This document shows positions 8,791 to 17,339 of a DNA stretch of 64,000 nucleotides, one piece after another. This stretch comes from an uncultured Peptoniphilus sp. Lineage in GTDB: Bacteria; Bacillota; Clostridia; Tissierellales; Peptoniphilaceae. The notes under the pieces were generated by a model. That model was not told the DNA's origin, did not search any database, and was given only the letters and a program-made list of their open reading frames with translations. The translations under genes and the position numbers were made by a program. Positions within the stretch are counted from its first letter, which is position 1. Every line of letters begins with the position of its first letter. The DNA lies in assembly GCF_946998875.1 (NCBI RefSeq), contig NZ_CAMQAY010000002.1, positions 62,001-126,000 on the forward strand, read 5' to 3'.

Positions 8791-10425
8791 ATGAAAAATA
8801 AAATTTATATAACAGGACATAAAAATCCTGACACTGATAGTATATGTTCCGCCATCGCCCTTGCAGAATTAAAAACAAAAATGGGCGAAGATGCTGAGGC
8901 AATTAGACTAGGAAACTTAAATAAAGAAACTGAATTTGTACTTAAACATTTTGACGTTCAAAAGCCAAGACTAAAGACTTCTATAAAGCCTCAAGTAAGA
9001 GATATAGAAATTGACGCTGCCTATTGCGTCAATCCAAGTCTTTCAATGGCATCAGCAATGGAATTGATTCAAAAAAACAATATCAATTCCTTGCCCGTTG
9101 TAGACGATGACGACAACTTAATTGGAATCGTAAGTCTATCTAACATTGCAGCAACTTATATGGAAATTTGGGACGACTCAATTATTGGAAGAAGTAATAC
9201 AAGCTTTGAAAATATTTTAGATGTGCTTAGAGGAAAGGTCCTCTATCTTCCAGAAAATCCAAGAAAATTATCTGGCAAAATGGCAGTCAAAGCTATAAAA
9301 AATCAAGATTTAATTAATGAAGGTGACATTGTAATAGTTGGAGATGATGTAAAGGACCAAGAATCAGTAATAAAAAAGGGCATCTCCCTATTAATTTTAA
9401 CTATTTCAAGTAAACTTGACGATAAACTTTTAGAGCTTGCCAAGGAAAATAATGTTGCCGTAATCTCAACTGGTCTTTCAACTTTTATGGTTGCAAGAAT
9501 TTTGCCGCAAGCAGTTCCCGTTGAATATGTAATGACAAGAGATGACTTAGTTGTCTTTCACAAGGACGACTTAATCGACGATGTCAGAGAAAAAATGGCA
9601 CAATCAAGATTTAGGTCTTATCCAGTTCTCGACAACAAGAATAAAGTAATTGGAAATATTTCCCGTTACCACTTAATTTCAAATTTGAGAAAAAAAATAA
9701 TTTTAGTTGACCACAACGAAAGGAACCAATCCATTGACGATATTGATTCTGCAGAAATTGTGCAAATCGTAGACCATCACAGAGTTGCAAATATTTCTAC
9801 ATCATCACCAATATATTTTAGAAACGAACCTGTGGGCTCAACTGCCACTATAGTTTCAAAGATGTTTTTTGAAAATGGCATAAAACCATCTCGCGAAGTT
9901 GCAGGCCTTCTCTGTGCAGCAATTATTTCTGACACACTTTTATTTAGGTCTCCTACTTCAACTGCTACAGACAAATATGTTCTTAACAAAATGAAAAAAA
10001 TTGCAGCTATTGATGTAGAAGAATTTGCCATGGAAATGTTTAAGGCAGGTACAAGTCTCGAAGGTAGAAAACCTGATGAACTTTTAAAATCTGATGTTAA
10101 AAACTTTTCAATTGAAGGAGTAAATGTTAGAGTCTGCCAAATTTTTACTATGGACTTGGAAAGCACTGTCTCTGTAGAAAAAGATTTAAAGGAAGCCATG
10201 GAACACTTCATAGAAACTTCTGATGCCGAAACTTTTGTCCTTATGATTACAGATATTTTTAAAGAAGTTTCAGAAATAATTTTAGCAGGAAGTTATAAAG
10301 AAGCTATTGCAAGAAAATTTGATAAAGAACTTGTTGACGACAAGTTTTTATCAGAAGGGCTTCTCTCAAGAAAAAAACAACTCCTTCCAAAAGTAAGCGC
10401 TGCAATTTCAGAAGAACTTTCATAA
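8791..10425 (+). CDS. ppaC: Manganese-dependent inorganic pyrophosphatase with CBS-DRTGG regulatory insert
   Basis: A 544-residue family II pyrophosphatase (DHH superfamily), hydrolysing pyrophosphate to phosphate. The metal-binding residues H10, D14 and D16 (GHKNPDTDS) and the DHH motif (VDHHRV, near residue 328) are present, and a DHHA2 domain closes the protein. Two CBS halves (near residues 75-125 and 240-300) flank a DRTGG-like domain; in this subfamily the insert binds adenine nucleotides and tunes activity. Core family II enzymes are about 310 residues, so the length matches the regulated form. It is preceded by a strong GGAGG site. Confidence 0.95.
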   Translation: MKNKIYITGHKNPDTDSICSAIALAELKTKMGEDAEAIRLGNLNKETEFVLKHFDVQKPRLKTSIKPQVRDIEIDAAYCVNPSLSMASAMELIQKNNINSLPVVDDDDNLIGIVSLSNIAATYMEIWDDSIIGRSNTSFENILDVLRGKVLYLPENPRKLSGKMAVKAIKNQDLINEGDIVIVGDDVKDQESVIKKGISLLILTISSKLDDKLLELAKENNVAVISTGLSTFMVARILPQAVPVEYVMTRDDLVVFHKDDLIDDVREKMAQSRFRSYPVLDNKNKVIGNISRYHLISNLRKKIILVDHNERNQSIDDIDSAEIVQIVDHHRVANISTSSPIYFRNEPVGSTATIVSKMFFENGIKPSREVAGLLCAAIISDTLLFRSPTSTATDKYVLNKMKKIAAIDVEEFAMEMFKAGTSLEGRKPDELLKSDVKNFSIEGVNVRVCQIFTMDLESTVSVEKDLKEAMEHFIETSDAETFVLMITDIFKEVSEIILAGSYKEAIARKFDKELVDDKFLSEGLLSRKKQLLPKVSAAISEELS

Positions 10426-10443
10426 TTTTAAATCAAAAAATAA

Positions 10444-10473
10444 GAGCCTATCAATTTGATAGACTCTTTTTTT
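10444..10473. terminator. Bidirectional terminator between convergent genes
   Basis: The stem GAG-C-CTATC pairs with GATAG-A-CTC around an AATTT loop, flanked by an A-run on the left and a T-run on the right. It can end both the pyrophosphatase transcript and the His-rich protein transcript. Confidence 0.8.
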
Positions 10474-10486
10474 ATTTAGATCAGTC

Positions 10487-11032
10487 TCACTGACAGCCGC
10501 AAGAATTTTCATCTTCCTTATCAGGCTGGCAACTACAATCGTGGTTATGCTCATGGTGGTGGTCATGATGATGGGCTTCTTCCTTCTCATCATCTTCCCC
10601 ATCCTCTATATAGACATTTAATTCCTTTATGCCATAGACTTTTTCTAGCTCTTCAGAAAAGGCTACTACAGATTTTTCGTCAAAGCCATAGAGATAAACT
10701 TCACTGCCATAATTTAAAATTTCTAGTTTTAAAATTCCATCGTCATAAAGGCTTATGCCCATAAAGTTTAGGGCAGACTCTCCAAGTAAATTTTCTAAAA
10801 TCATTTTTTTGAAGTCGTCATCTACTATTCCTTGAAAAATATATTCATAGCCATCTTCATCTGAATAAACTGCAAATTCTTCAACTAATTTTTTTGATTT
10901 ATTATCATCTTTTAAAATTTTTATTTGATAGGAATCGCATTTATTTAAATATATTTTCAAAATATCAGAAATTGGTCTAAGGTCAATTTTATCGTCGATA
11001 AAGACATCATTCTCAAAATTTATATAATACAA
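10487..11032 (-). CDS. Unrecognised protein with His/Cys-rich C-terminal tail
   Basis: A 181-residue protein of unknown function. The first 150 residues look like a soluble, acidic globular domain without a signal peptide. The last 30 residues are a metal-binding type tail: HHHDHHHEHNHDCSC, a short acidic linker, then CGCQ at the very end. Such tails bind nickel, zinc or cobalt in chaperones and metal-storage proteins. The start is TTG with AGGAG 8 nt upstream. It lies 10 bp after the DUF4153 membrane protein gene, so probably shares its transcript. Confidence 0.65.
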   Translation of the reverse strand: MYYINFENDVFIDDKIDLRPISDILKIYLNKCDSYQIKILKDDNKSKKLVEEFAVYSDEDGYEYIFQGIVDDDFKKMILENLLGESALNFMGISLYDDGILKLEILNYGSEVYLYGFDEKSVVAFSEELEKVYGIKELNVYIEDGEDDEKEEAHHHDHHHEHNHDCSCQPDKEDENSCGCQ

Positions 11033-11042
11033 AAAATCACTC

Positions 11043-12800
11043 CTACTTAGTCAAAAGATAAAATTCGATATAGGCATCATCAAGATTATCTTCACTTCCA
11101 AAATAAATATTTGTAAATAAAACTTTATATCCATCTTTATTTATTTCTAAATCTTCAGGGGCAATGCGCTCCTTAGTCTTCTTCAGAAGTTTTAAGTTGT
11201 CTCGAAGTTTAGCCATGTCGATAGTTAAAATTATTTTGTAATCACTTTTTGATTTTTTATAAATTTTTATTTCTTTTTTATCTTTTTCAAATTTATAGTT
11301 TCCTGAAGTTACAACATCGTCAAGAGAATAAACATAAATTAAATGTTTGTAGCCTTCAATATCAATATCAAATCCAAGCTCGCTGTCCTTAGACAAATTA
11401 TCAGTGTAAGAATAGCCAAGATAATTTTTGTTTTCAATAATATTGGAGAAGCCAAAAAGTTTTGTAAAGCTGTCTTCATTTAGCTTAAAATCCTTTGGCA
11501 TATAGGAAAGTTTGTCCACCTTATCTGTCCTTACCATGTAGCTTACTATGTCCACAATTTGATTTTTTGCCTCAGTTCCAATATTAATATTTGGCTTTAT
11601 TTCTTCTCCTTCAATCATCTTATTGTCCATTAGAAGTTTTTCAAATCTAGAATTTTGTGACCTAATACTTAGACTTATTGCTGAAGCTGGTCCAAGACCT
11701 GTGATTAAAATTATAACAGACAAAAATATTGGAATACTTATATTTGAATTGTCTCTGTAAAAAATATAGTAAATTAGAGAAAGTAAAATCCATACTCCTG
11801 CTGCAATTACTATATATCTATTTTCTGTCATTCCATATTCTTTGATTCTCAAATAAATGGCAAAAAACATCATTCCCAGTAGTGGAAAAAGCGTAAAAGG
11901 AAAGACAATTTTAAAATTATTTATAATTTTAATGCTATTTACTCTGGAAAGGAAAAATAAATATACAACTGAAAAACTTGCAAACCAAATAACTAAATTT
12001 ACAATTAAATTATTTGGAATTTGCCAAAGAACTAAAATTTTTACAAAATAAGCAAGTAAAACTAGAGTATAAATAAATACAATTGGAGTAATTATATAGA
12101 CTAAGAGAATTTTAAAAGCCTTAGGATATTTGTAGTCTGTGAAGGAATCTCTCACCTTTGGAAAATCAGAGAAGAATGTCACCACATTAAATAAAATAAA
12201 GGAAACAATTGCAACTCTCAAATAAACTGAAGATGGGAAATTAAATTTAAATAAGCTGTTAAGAGCAAAAATAATTCCACTTATGCCAACAAAGACAATA
12301 AAGCTATAAATATTTGAAATTATAAAGGCCCTCAAAATCTTTGCAACATAGACAACAAAATCCTTGTGATAATTAAATTTTCCCACAAATGATGTGCCAA
12401 CTACTAAGGCTGCAATTAGTGCAAAATATATAAAATTATTGTCATATAATGACAAGACTTCCTTTTCTTGGTATACAAGCTCATAAACCCCATATAAAAT
12501 TGGAATAGTTATTATATAAGATAGTATTTTAAATAAATTATTATTTTTTAAATTTTTTAGGTCGTAATAATTTCTAAGCCCTTCATTAAATAATTTGATA
12601 AAGGCGTAGAGAAAAATTCCAAAAACAAAAACTAGTCCTAGACTCATCATCTTGTTATTATATGCTTCTGCGTATTCATCAAAAGTTGACAAGATTAAAA
12701 ATACTGTGGCAAGTGTTGCAGAAATTATTGTAAATGGAAATCTTTTAAAGGTGTTTTTAATACTATTAAAATTAAGTAAAGTGTAATTAAAAATTCTCAT
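11043..12800 (-). CDS. DUF4153-like polytopic membrane protein
   Basis: A 585-residue protein. The first 360 or so residues hold about ten to twelve hydrophobic spans and the last 200 form a soluble domain, presumably outside the membrane. The layout and the opening hydrophobic region fit the DUF4153 family, whose function is not known. There is a GGGAGG ribosome binding site before the ATG. It is followed by the His/Cys-rich protein gene on the same strand. No catalytic motif is recognisable. Confidence 0.65.
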   Translation of the reverse strand: MRIFNYTLLNFNSIKNTFKRFPFTIISATLATVFLILSTFDEYAEAYNNKMMSLGLVFVFGIFLYAFIKLFNEGLRNYYDLKNLKNNNLFKILSYIITIPILYGVYELVYQEKEVLSLYDNNFIYFALIAALVVGTSFVGKFNYHKDFVVYVAKILRAFIISNIYSFIVFVGISGIIFALNSLFKFNFPSSVYLRVAIVSFILFNVVTFFSDFPKVRDSFTDYKYPKAFKILLVYIITPIVFIYTLVLLAYFVKILVLWQIPNNLIVNLVIWFASFSVVYLFFLSRVNSIKIINNFKIVFPFTLFPLLGMMFFAIYLRIKEYGMTENRYIVIAAGVWILLSLIYYIFYRDNSNISIPIFLSVIILITGLGPASAISLSIRSQNSRFEKLLMDNKMIEGEEIKPNINIGTEAKNQIVDIVSYMVRTDKVDKLSYMPKDFKLNEDSFTKLFGFSNIIENKNYLGYSYTDNLSKDSELGFDIDIEGYKHLIYVYSLDDVVTSGNYKFEKDKKEIKIYKKSKSDYKIILTIDMAKLRDNLKLLKKTKERIAPEDLEINKDGYKVLFTNIYFGSEDNLDDAYIEFYLLTK

Positions 12801-12890
12801 TACTACCTCCCTATTTTAATAATATATCAATCCTATGGAATTTTAAAGTAATTGGCTTAAATCTTTATCTTTGTATCCACTTTGACATAT

Positions 12891-14159
12891 TTATTTTCTA
12901 AATACGACTTTTCCTTCAGATATTGTATAAAGAACCTCGCCCTTTAAAGTCTTATTTGCAAAGGGACTATTAGATGATTTTGATTTAAATTTTTCAATTT
13001 TATATTCACTTTCAAGGTCAATTATAGCCAAATCTGCAAGCTTACCTACTGCAATTTCTCCGCCTTCAAGTCCATAAATTTTTGCTGGATTTGTACTCAT
13101 CACTTCAATTAATTTCATGAGAGAAATTTCTCCACTTAAGACTAAATTTTCATAGCAAATTGAAAAAGATGTCTCTAGTCCAATAATTCCTGATGGCGCT
13201 TTCGTCAATTCTTTTTCTTTTTCTTCAGGGCTGTGAGGAGCATGGTCTGTCGCAATAATTTCTATGGTGCCTTCCTTTATTCCCTCGATAATTCTCAACC
13301 TATCTTCTTCACTTCTTAGTGGTGGATTCATCTTTGCAAGAGTTCCATATTTTAAAAGAGCAGAATCATTTAAGGCAAGGTGATGTGGCGTAACCTCTGC
13401 AAAAATATTTGCCCCCATGGATTTTCCAAATTTAACAAGATCAACTCCAAGTCCAGTAGAAATATGCTGAATGGAAATCTTGGCTCCCGTATAAATTGCC
13501 ATGGCAACATCTCTTGCTATAAAGGATGTCTCGGCAATAGTTGGCGAACCGTAAATATTTAATTTTTCAGAAACTTCTGAATGGTTTATTCCATTTTGTT
13601 CAATTAAATTTGGGTCTTCTTCGTGAAAAGAAATTATAGCCCCTAATTTTTTTGCACGATTCATGGCATCTACTATTAATTTAGAATTTCTATTGGGGAT
13701 TCCATCGTCTGTAAAAGCTACTGCTCCGGTCTTAAAATTTTCTTCCATGTCAACAAGTTCTAGGTCACCAAAGTTTTTTGTAAGGGCTGAAACTGTAAAT
13801 ACTTTTAGAGGAAGATCTCGCGCCTTTTTGTAGTGGTCAATAATTTTTTCCTTGTCGTCAATTTTTGGGCTAGTGTTTGCCATTTGCACAACACTTGTAA
13901 AACCTCCAGCTATGGCAGCCTGACTTCCACTTTCTAAATCTTCCTTATAGGTTTGACCAGGGTCTCTAAAGTGAACATGAACATCAATAAGACCTGGAAC
14001 AAGGACTTTTCCCCTAGCATCAATTATTTCTTCGTGGGGAAATTTTGTTTCATCAATATTTTTTTCTATTTCACTTACAATTCCCTTTTCAATTCTTATA
14101 TCTAAAATTTCATCAGTTTTTGAAAGAGGATCTATTATTCTTCCGCCTTTTATAATCAT
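12891..14159 (-). CDS. pyrC: Dihydroorotase
   Basis: A 422-residue class I dihydroorotase, catalysing ring closure of carbamoyl aspartate in pyrimidine synthesis. The zinc ligands H61 and H63 lie in DVHVHFRDPG; AFTDDG supplies the bridging aspartate typical of this subclass; further ligands appear in SFHEED and IQHIS, and the catalytic aspartate in ATDHAPH. It is not next to other pyr genes: the upstream gene is CD1247-like and separated by a terminator, so pyrC has its own promoter or weak read-through. Confidence 0.95.
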   Translation of the reverse strand: MIIKGGRIIDPLSKTDEILDIRIEKGIVSEIEKNIDETKFPHEEIIDARGKVLVPGLIDVHVHFRDPGQTYKEDLESGSQAAIAGGFTSVVQMANTSPKIDDKEKIIDHYKKARDLPLKVFTVSALTKNFGDLELVDMEENFKTGAVAFTDDGIPNRNSKLIVDAMNRAKKLGAIISFHEEDPNLIEQNGINHSEVSEKLNIYGSPTIAETSFIARDVAMAIYTGAKISIQHISTGLGVDLVKFGKSMGANIFAEVTPHHLALNDSALLKYGTLAKMNPPLRSEEDRLRIIEGIKEGTIEIIATDHAPHSPEEKEKELTKAPSGIIGLETSFSICYENLVLSGEISLMKLIEVMSTNPAKIYGLEGGEIAVGKLADLAIIDLESEYKIEKFKSKSSNSPFANKTLKGEVLYTISEGKVVFRK

Positions 14160-14186
14160 ATTTTCTCCTATTAAAATAAATTTATC

Positions 14187-14212
14187 CTAAAAAAGACGAG
14201 GAAACCCTCGCC
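14187..14212 (-). terminator. Terminator of the efp operon
   Basis: The minus-strand transcript forms GGCGAGG-GTTT-CCTCGTC (14195-14212) followed by a T-run. It lies just after the CD1247-like stop codon and ends the long operon before pyrC. Confidence 0.85.
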
Positions 14213-14227
14213 TTTTAAAAAATTTAA

Positions 14228-14536
14228 TTATTCTTCTTCGCTATCTTCTTTGTCTTCGTCATAGATTTCTAAATCATCAAAGTCAAAATCATCATCGTAT
14301 AAATCAAAATCCATGTCTTCATTTTCATAAACATAATCTTCTAAATCTGAAAGGTCTTCTTCAATGATGTCAACATAATCTTCGATTTCTTCACGAGATT
14401 CTCTCATTTCATCAATAACATCGCTTAAGATATCTACAAGTTCAGATATAATTTTACCTTCATTAGTAGTTGTGTCCAAATCATATCCATCACAAAGTCC
14501 TTGTAAATATGATATTCTCTTTAATAAATATTCCAT
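14228..14536 (-). CDS. CD1247 N-terminal domain-like acidic protein
   Basis: A 102-residue protein opening MEYLLKRISYLQGLCDGYD, the pattern of the Clostridioides difficile CD1247 N-terminal domain family. After about residue 45 it is nearly all acidic (long Asp/Glu runs). The function is unknown. It follows efp by 12 bp, the same neighbourhood as in clostridia, and is the last gene of the operon. Confidence 0.75.
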   Translation of the reverse strand: MEYLLKRISYLQGLCDGYDLDTTTNEGKIISELVDILSDVIDEMRESREEIEDYVDIIEEDLSDLEDYVYENEDMDFDLYDDDFDFDDLEIYDEDKEDSEEE

Positions 14537-14548
14537 AGTACCTCCAAA

Positions 14549-15118
14549 TTAAACTCTAGACATATATTCGCCATCTCTTGTGTCAATTCTTATAATGTCG
14601 CCTGTATTAATGAAAAGTGGTACATTAAGAGTGTAACCTGTTTCTACAGTTGCAGGTTTAGAGCCACCACTTGATGTATCTCCTTTGACACCTGGTTCAG
14701 TTTCTGTAACTTCTAGTTCTACAAAGTTTTGAGGTGTAACTCTAAATGGCTTGCCCTTGTAGAAGTTAATAGTTGCCATATCATTTTCTTTCATGAAATT
14801 AAGAGCGTCTTCAACCATGTCTTTTTCTAGTGGAATTTGTTCGTAAGTTTCTTGATCCATGAAGTAATAAAGTGCTCCATCAGAATATAAATATTGCATT
14901 TCTTTATTTTCAATTACAACTTTTTCAAATTTTTCTGATGGGTTAAAAGTTGTGTCTTTAATACCACCAGTAAGTACTGATTTAATTTTACTTCTTACAA
15001 AAGCTGCACCCTTACCTGGTTTAACGTGTTGAAAGTCTAATACAACCCAAACATCTCCGTCCCATTCAAATGTAAGTCCTTTTCTTAAATCTCCTGCAGT
15101 TATCATATTTTCCTCCAT
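14549..15118 (-). CDS. efp: Elongation factor P
   Basis: A 189-residue EF-P, which rescues ribosomes stalled on polyproline stretches. The N-terminal KOW-like domain contains PGKGAAF with K36, the position that is modified in other bacteria. The central and C-terminal OB domains end with the usual IDTRDGEYMSRV signature. Start choice: ATG at 15118 gives MEENMITAGDLRKG; an inner ATG at codon 5 would give the more usual length of 185. No yjeA/epmA-type modification gene is nearby. It is 1 bp after the GspK-like gene. Confidence 0.97.
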   Translation of the reverse strand: MEENMITAGDLRKGLTFEWDGDVWVVLDFQHVKPGKGAAFVRSKIKSVLTGGIKDTTFNPSEKFEKVVIENKEMQYLYSDGALYYFMDQETYEQIPLEKDMVEDALNFMKENDMATINFYKGKPFRVTPQNFVELEVTETEPGVKGDTSSGGSKPATVETGYTLNVPLFINTGDIIRIDTRDGEYMSRV

Positions 15119-15119
15119 A

Positions 15120-16088
15120 TTAAGTATTGTCTTCTAAATCATAATAGTTAAGTGAAATTGGCTGAAATTTTATATAATCAGGTAGCACTGAACTAAAATC
15201 TCTTAAGACTAGTGGATGATATTTAACAGCTATACTAGGATTTTTATCGTATAAATCAATTAAATATCCCTCTAATTTGCAATTATTAGAAATTTGCGCA
15301 TTATTATTTACAATAATTATACCAGATATTGCATTATCATTAAACAAAACTTTGTCATTTAATAATAAAATTTGATTATTTATATCTGTTTCTATCTTTA
15401 GGCTACCACTTTTTTGAATAATTGCCTTCACACCTTCTAAAGAATAAAGTGGATTTCTCTTTATAATTTTTTCACCAGTCTTTTCATCTAAGTCTTCTAC
15501 TTCTTCAAAAATAAATTTTTTGCCCTTCTCTTCTCCGTAAATAAAATCGCCATCTAAGTCTATAACTTTTTTGCCAGGCATAGACCAATTATTATCTTCA
15601 AAAGAATTTTTTAACTTTTCTAAATCATCTTTATTAATTTTTCCAGAATTTAAAATTCCATCCTCCTCTTTATAAATTTTATTTACAAAATTCGCCCTAA
15701 TCCTTGCCCCAGCCAGTGAATTTTTATACTTCACTACTGTATTTAATTCTGCAAAATCAAAATAATTATTATACTTATCCAAAAAATCTTCATTGGATAT
15801 TTTAAGCTTCTCTACTTTTGTATCCTTAGGCAAAGATTTTGCTATCAAATTTTTTGAATATTTTTCTGATAATATAAAATCTTTTAAGTCTTGATTAAAG
15901 TTTTCTTCAGAAATCTTCATGTTTAAAACAGATTCTGCTGCGTATTTTGACTGGATTCTCTCTACTCTATGTAAATTTATATAGGATGTATTTGCTGTGT
16001 AAGAATAAATAAAATAAAAGAAGAGAGCAAGTAGTGAAATTAAAATTATTGTGAAAATATAAATATAGCCTTCTTCTCTCTTATTCAT
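15120..16088 (-). CDS. GspK/PilX-like minor pseudopilin
   Basis: A 322-residue protein starting MNKREEGYIYIFTIILISLL, with one N-terminal membrane helix. It has a glycine just before the helix but lacks the Glu at +5, the known exception in GspK pseudopilins. The remainder is a large soluble domain, also as in GspK. The ATG at 16088 is preferred because GAGG lies before it; the open frame extends further upstream. It follows the GspJ-like gene with an 8-nt overlap and completes an H-I-J-K order. Confidence 0.6.
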   Translation of the reverse strand: MNKREEGYIYIFTIILISLLALFFYFIYSYTANTSYINLHRVERIQSKYAAESVLNMKISEENFNQDLKDFILSEKYSKNLIAKSLPKDTKVEKLKISNEDFLDKYNNYFDFAELNTVVKYKNSLAGARIRANFVNKIYKEEDGILNSGKINKDDLEKLKNSFEDNNWSMPGKKVIDLDGDFIYGEEKGKKFIFEEVEDLDEKTGEKIIKRNPLYSLEGVKAIIQKSGSLKIETDINNQILLLNDKVLFNDNAISGIIIVNNNAQISNNCKLEGYLIDLYDKNPSIAVKYHPLVLRDFSSVLPDYIKFQPISLNYYDLEDNT

Positions 16089-16587
16089 AGAACTGTATCC
16101 TCTTCGCAATTTTAAAATTTATTTTATCAAGGTCATTATAATTTATATAAACCTTAAAATAATTTCCCTCATCACTTATTTTAAAAGCCACAATACTTTC
16201 TGTTAAAGCATTCTTTCCCTTTGCATGAAGCTTATCAAATTTTTTGAGTTTATTCTCTGTTGAGGCAAATCTATATAATTTTCCATTCATTTTGCCGTAA
16301 TTTATATAAATATACTTTCCTTGAAATTTCTTTATAAAATAAATTTTTCCGTCAATATTTGTGTAGTAATCAGAACTTTCGATTTCGTCCTTGATATACT
16401 CAAGGGCATATGACAAGTCTGAATTTACATTTTGATTTATATAAGTTTTGTTGAGAGCCTTTTGAGAAATACCAAGAATAGAAGTAAGTACCATGGCTAT
16501 AATTAAAAGCATGGCAATAGAAAGGACAAGCTCAATTAGTGAATAGCCCTTCTCTTGGGAGGTAAACCTCCATTTTAATTTCTTCAT
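16081..16587 (-). CDS. Prepilin-type protein, GspJ-like
   Basis: A 168-residue pseudopilin. After a short basic leader (MKKLKWRFTSQEKG) comes the class III signal GYSLIELVLSIAMLLIIA, cleaved by prepilin peptidase before the tyrosine, with Glu at +5. The soluble part is about 130 residues, mostly beta-strand type. It overlaps its neighbours on both sides, showing translational coupling. The start at 16587 was chosen because GAGGCGAG precedes it. Confidence 0.75.
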   Translation of the reverse strand: MKKLKWRFTSQEKGYSLIELVLSIAMLLIIAMVLTSILGISQKALNKTYINQNVNSDLSYALEYIKDEIESSDYYTNIDGKIYFIKKFQGKYIYINYGKMNGKLYRFASTENKLKKFDKLHAKGKNALTESIVAFKISDEGNYFKVYINYNDLDKINFKIAKRIQFYE

Positions 16588-16912
16588 CACTATCTCGCCT
16601 CTTTCCACTGACAATTACATGATTTAAATTTCCTTCACTATTTTTTGTCACATCAATAATAAAATCTTGATTCTCCCCTTCTCCACTGTCAAAGTTTATA
16701 TTTAAATCCCTATTGTTGTATGACTCACCAATTATTTCTTCCATTTTTGAATTTACAGCATAAATTAAAAGTTCTCTTTCCTTCAAATGATTTTGATTTT
16801 CCAAAAGAGTAATAATATTGGGCATAATTACAGAGGCTATTAGACCAATAAGAGCTATGGAAAATAAGACTTCAATCATTAAATGTCCCTTATTTTTAGT
16901 TTTTAAGTTCAT
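16532..16912 (-). CDS. Prepilin-type protein, GspI-like
   Basis: A 126-residue pseudopilin with leader MNLKTKNKG, then HLMIEVLFSIALIGLIA (Glu at +5), followed by a short soluble domain. GspI proteins are typically the smallest of the tip complex and carry an MIEV-like sequence, which fits. It overlaps the preceding GspH-like gene by 17 nt and the following GspJ-like gene. Confidence 0.75.
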   Translation of the reverse strand: MNLKTKNKGHLMIEVLFSIALIGLIASVIMPNIITLLENQNHLKERELLIYAVNSKMEEIIGESYNNRDLNINFDSGEGENQDFIIDVTKNSEGNLNHVIVSGKRRDSDEEIKMEVYLPREGLFTN

Positions 16913-17339
16913 AATAATTCACCTTGCCAGTGACAGGCTCCACTGTGATTTTAATTGATTTTTTATCCCCTATGGAGTAAATAATTGTGCCTGCAGAATT
17001 ATTGCTAGCCACATAGGAGGGCTTGCCGCCACTTGTAAAATTAATATTTCTAACATTAGTTGACTTTAGCCTAAGTAATTTATTAAATTTTACAGTCTTA
17101 GTTTTGTCGCCAAAAATCATTTTGTAGCCATCATTTTCTATTTTTATACTAGTTTTACAATTATTCACTTGAGCGTAATTTTTTAGAAACTTTATATCTA
17201 GAGCCAGACTTTTAATTTCTTCCCTGGCTTCGATTTTGTCGCGAACATTAAAATTAATCATGCCTATAGACAAAAGGATCATTGTAATTGCAAGAGTTAT
17301 AACTAGTTCGATTAAGGTAAAGCCTTTAAATGTCTTCAT
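16896..17339 (-). CDS. Prepilin-type protein, GspH/ComGD-like
   Basis: A 147-residue pseudopilin with leader MKTFKG and signal FTLIELVITLAITMILLSIG, a textbook class III prepilin peptide. The soluble domain contains the pattern of GspH/FimT. The ATG at 17339 gives the expected short leader; an alternative start lies 9 nt upstream. It overlaps the end of the preceding scaffold-like gene. Confidence 0.78.
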   Translation of the reverse strand: MKTFKGFTLIELVITLAITMILLSIGMINFNVRDKIEAREEIKSLALDIKFLKNYAQVNNCKTSIKIENDGYKMIFGDKTKTVKFNKLLRLKSTNVRNINFTSGGKPSYVASNNSAGTIIYSIGDKKSIKITVEPVTGKVNYYELKN

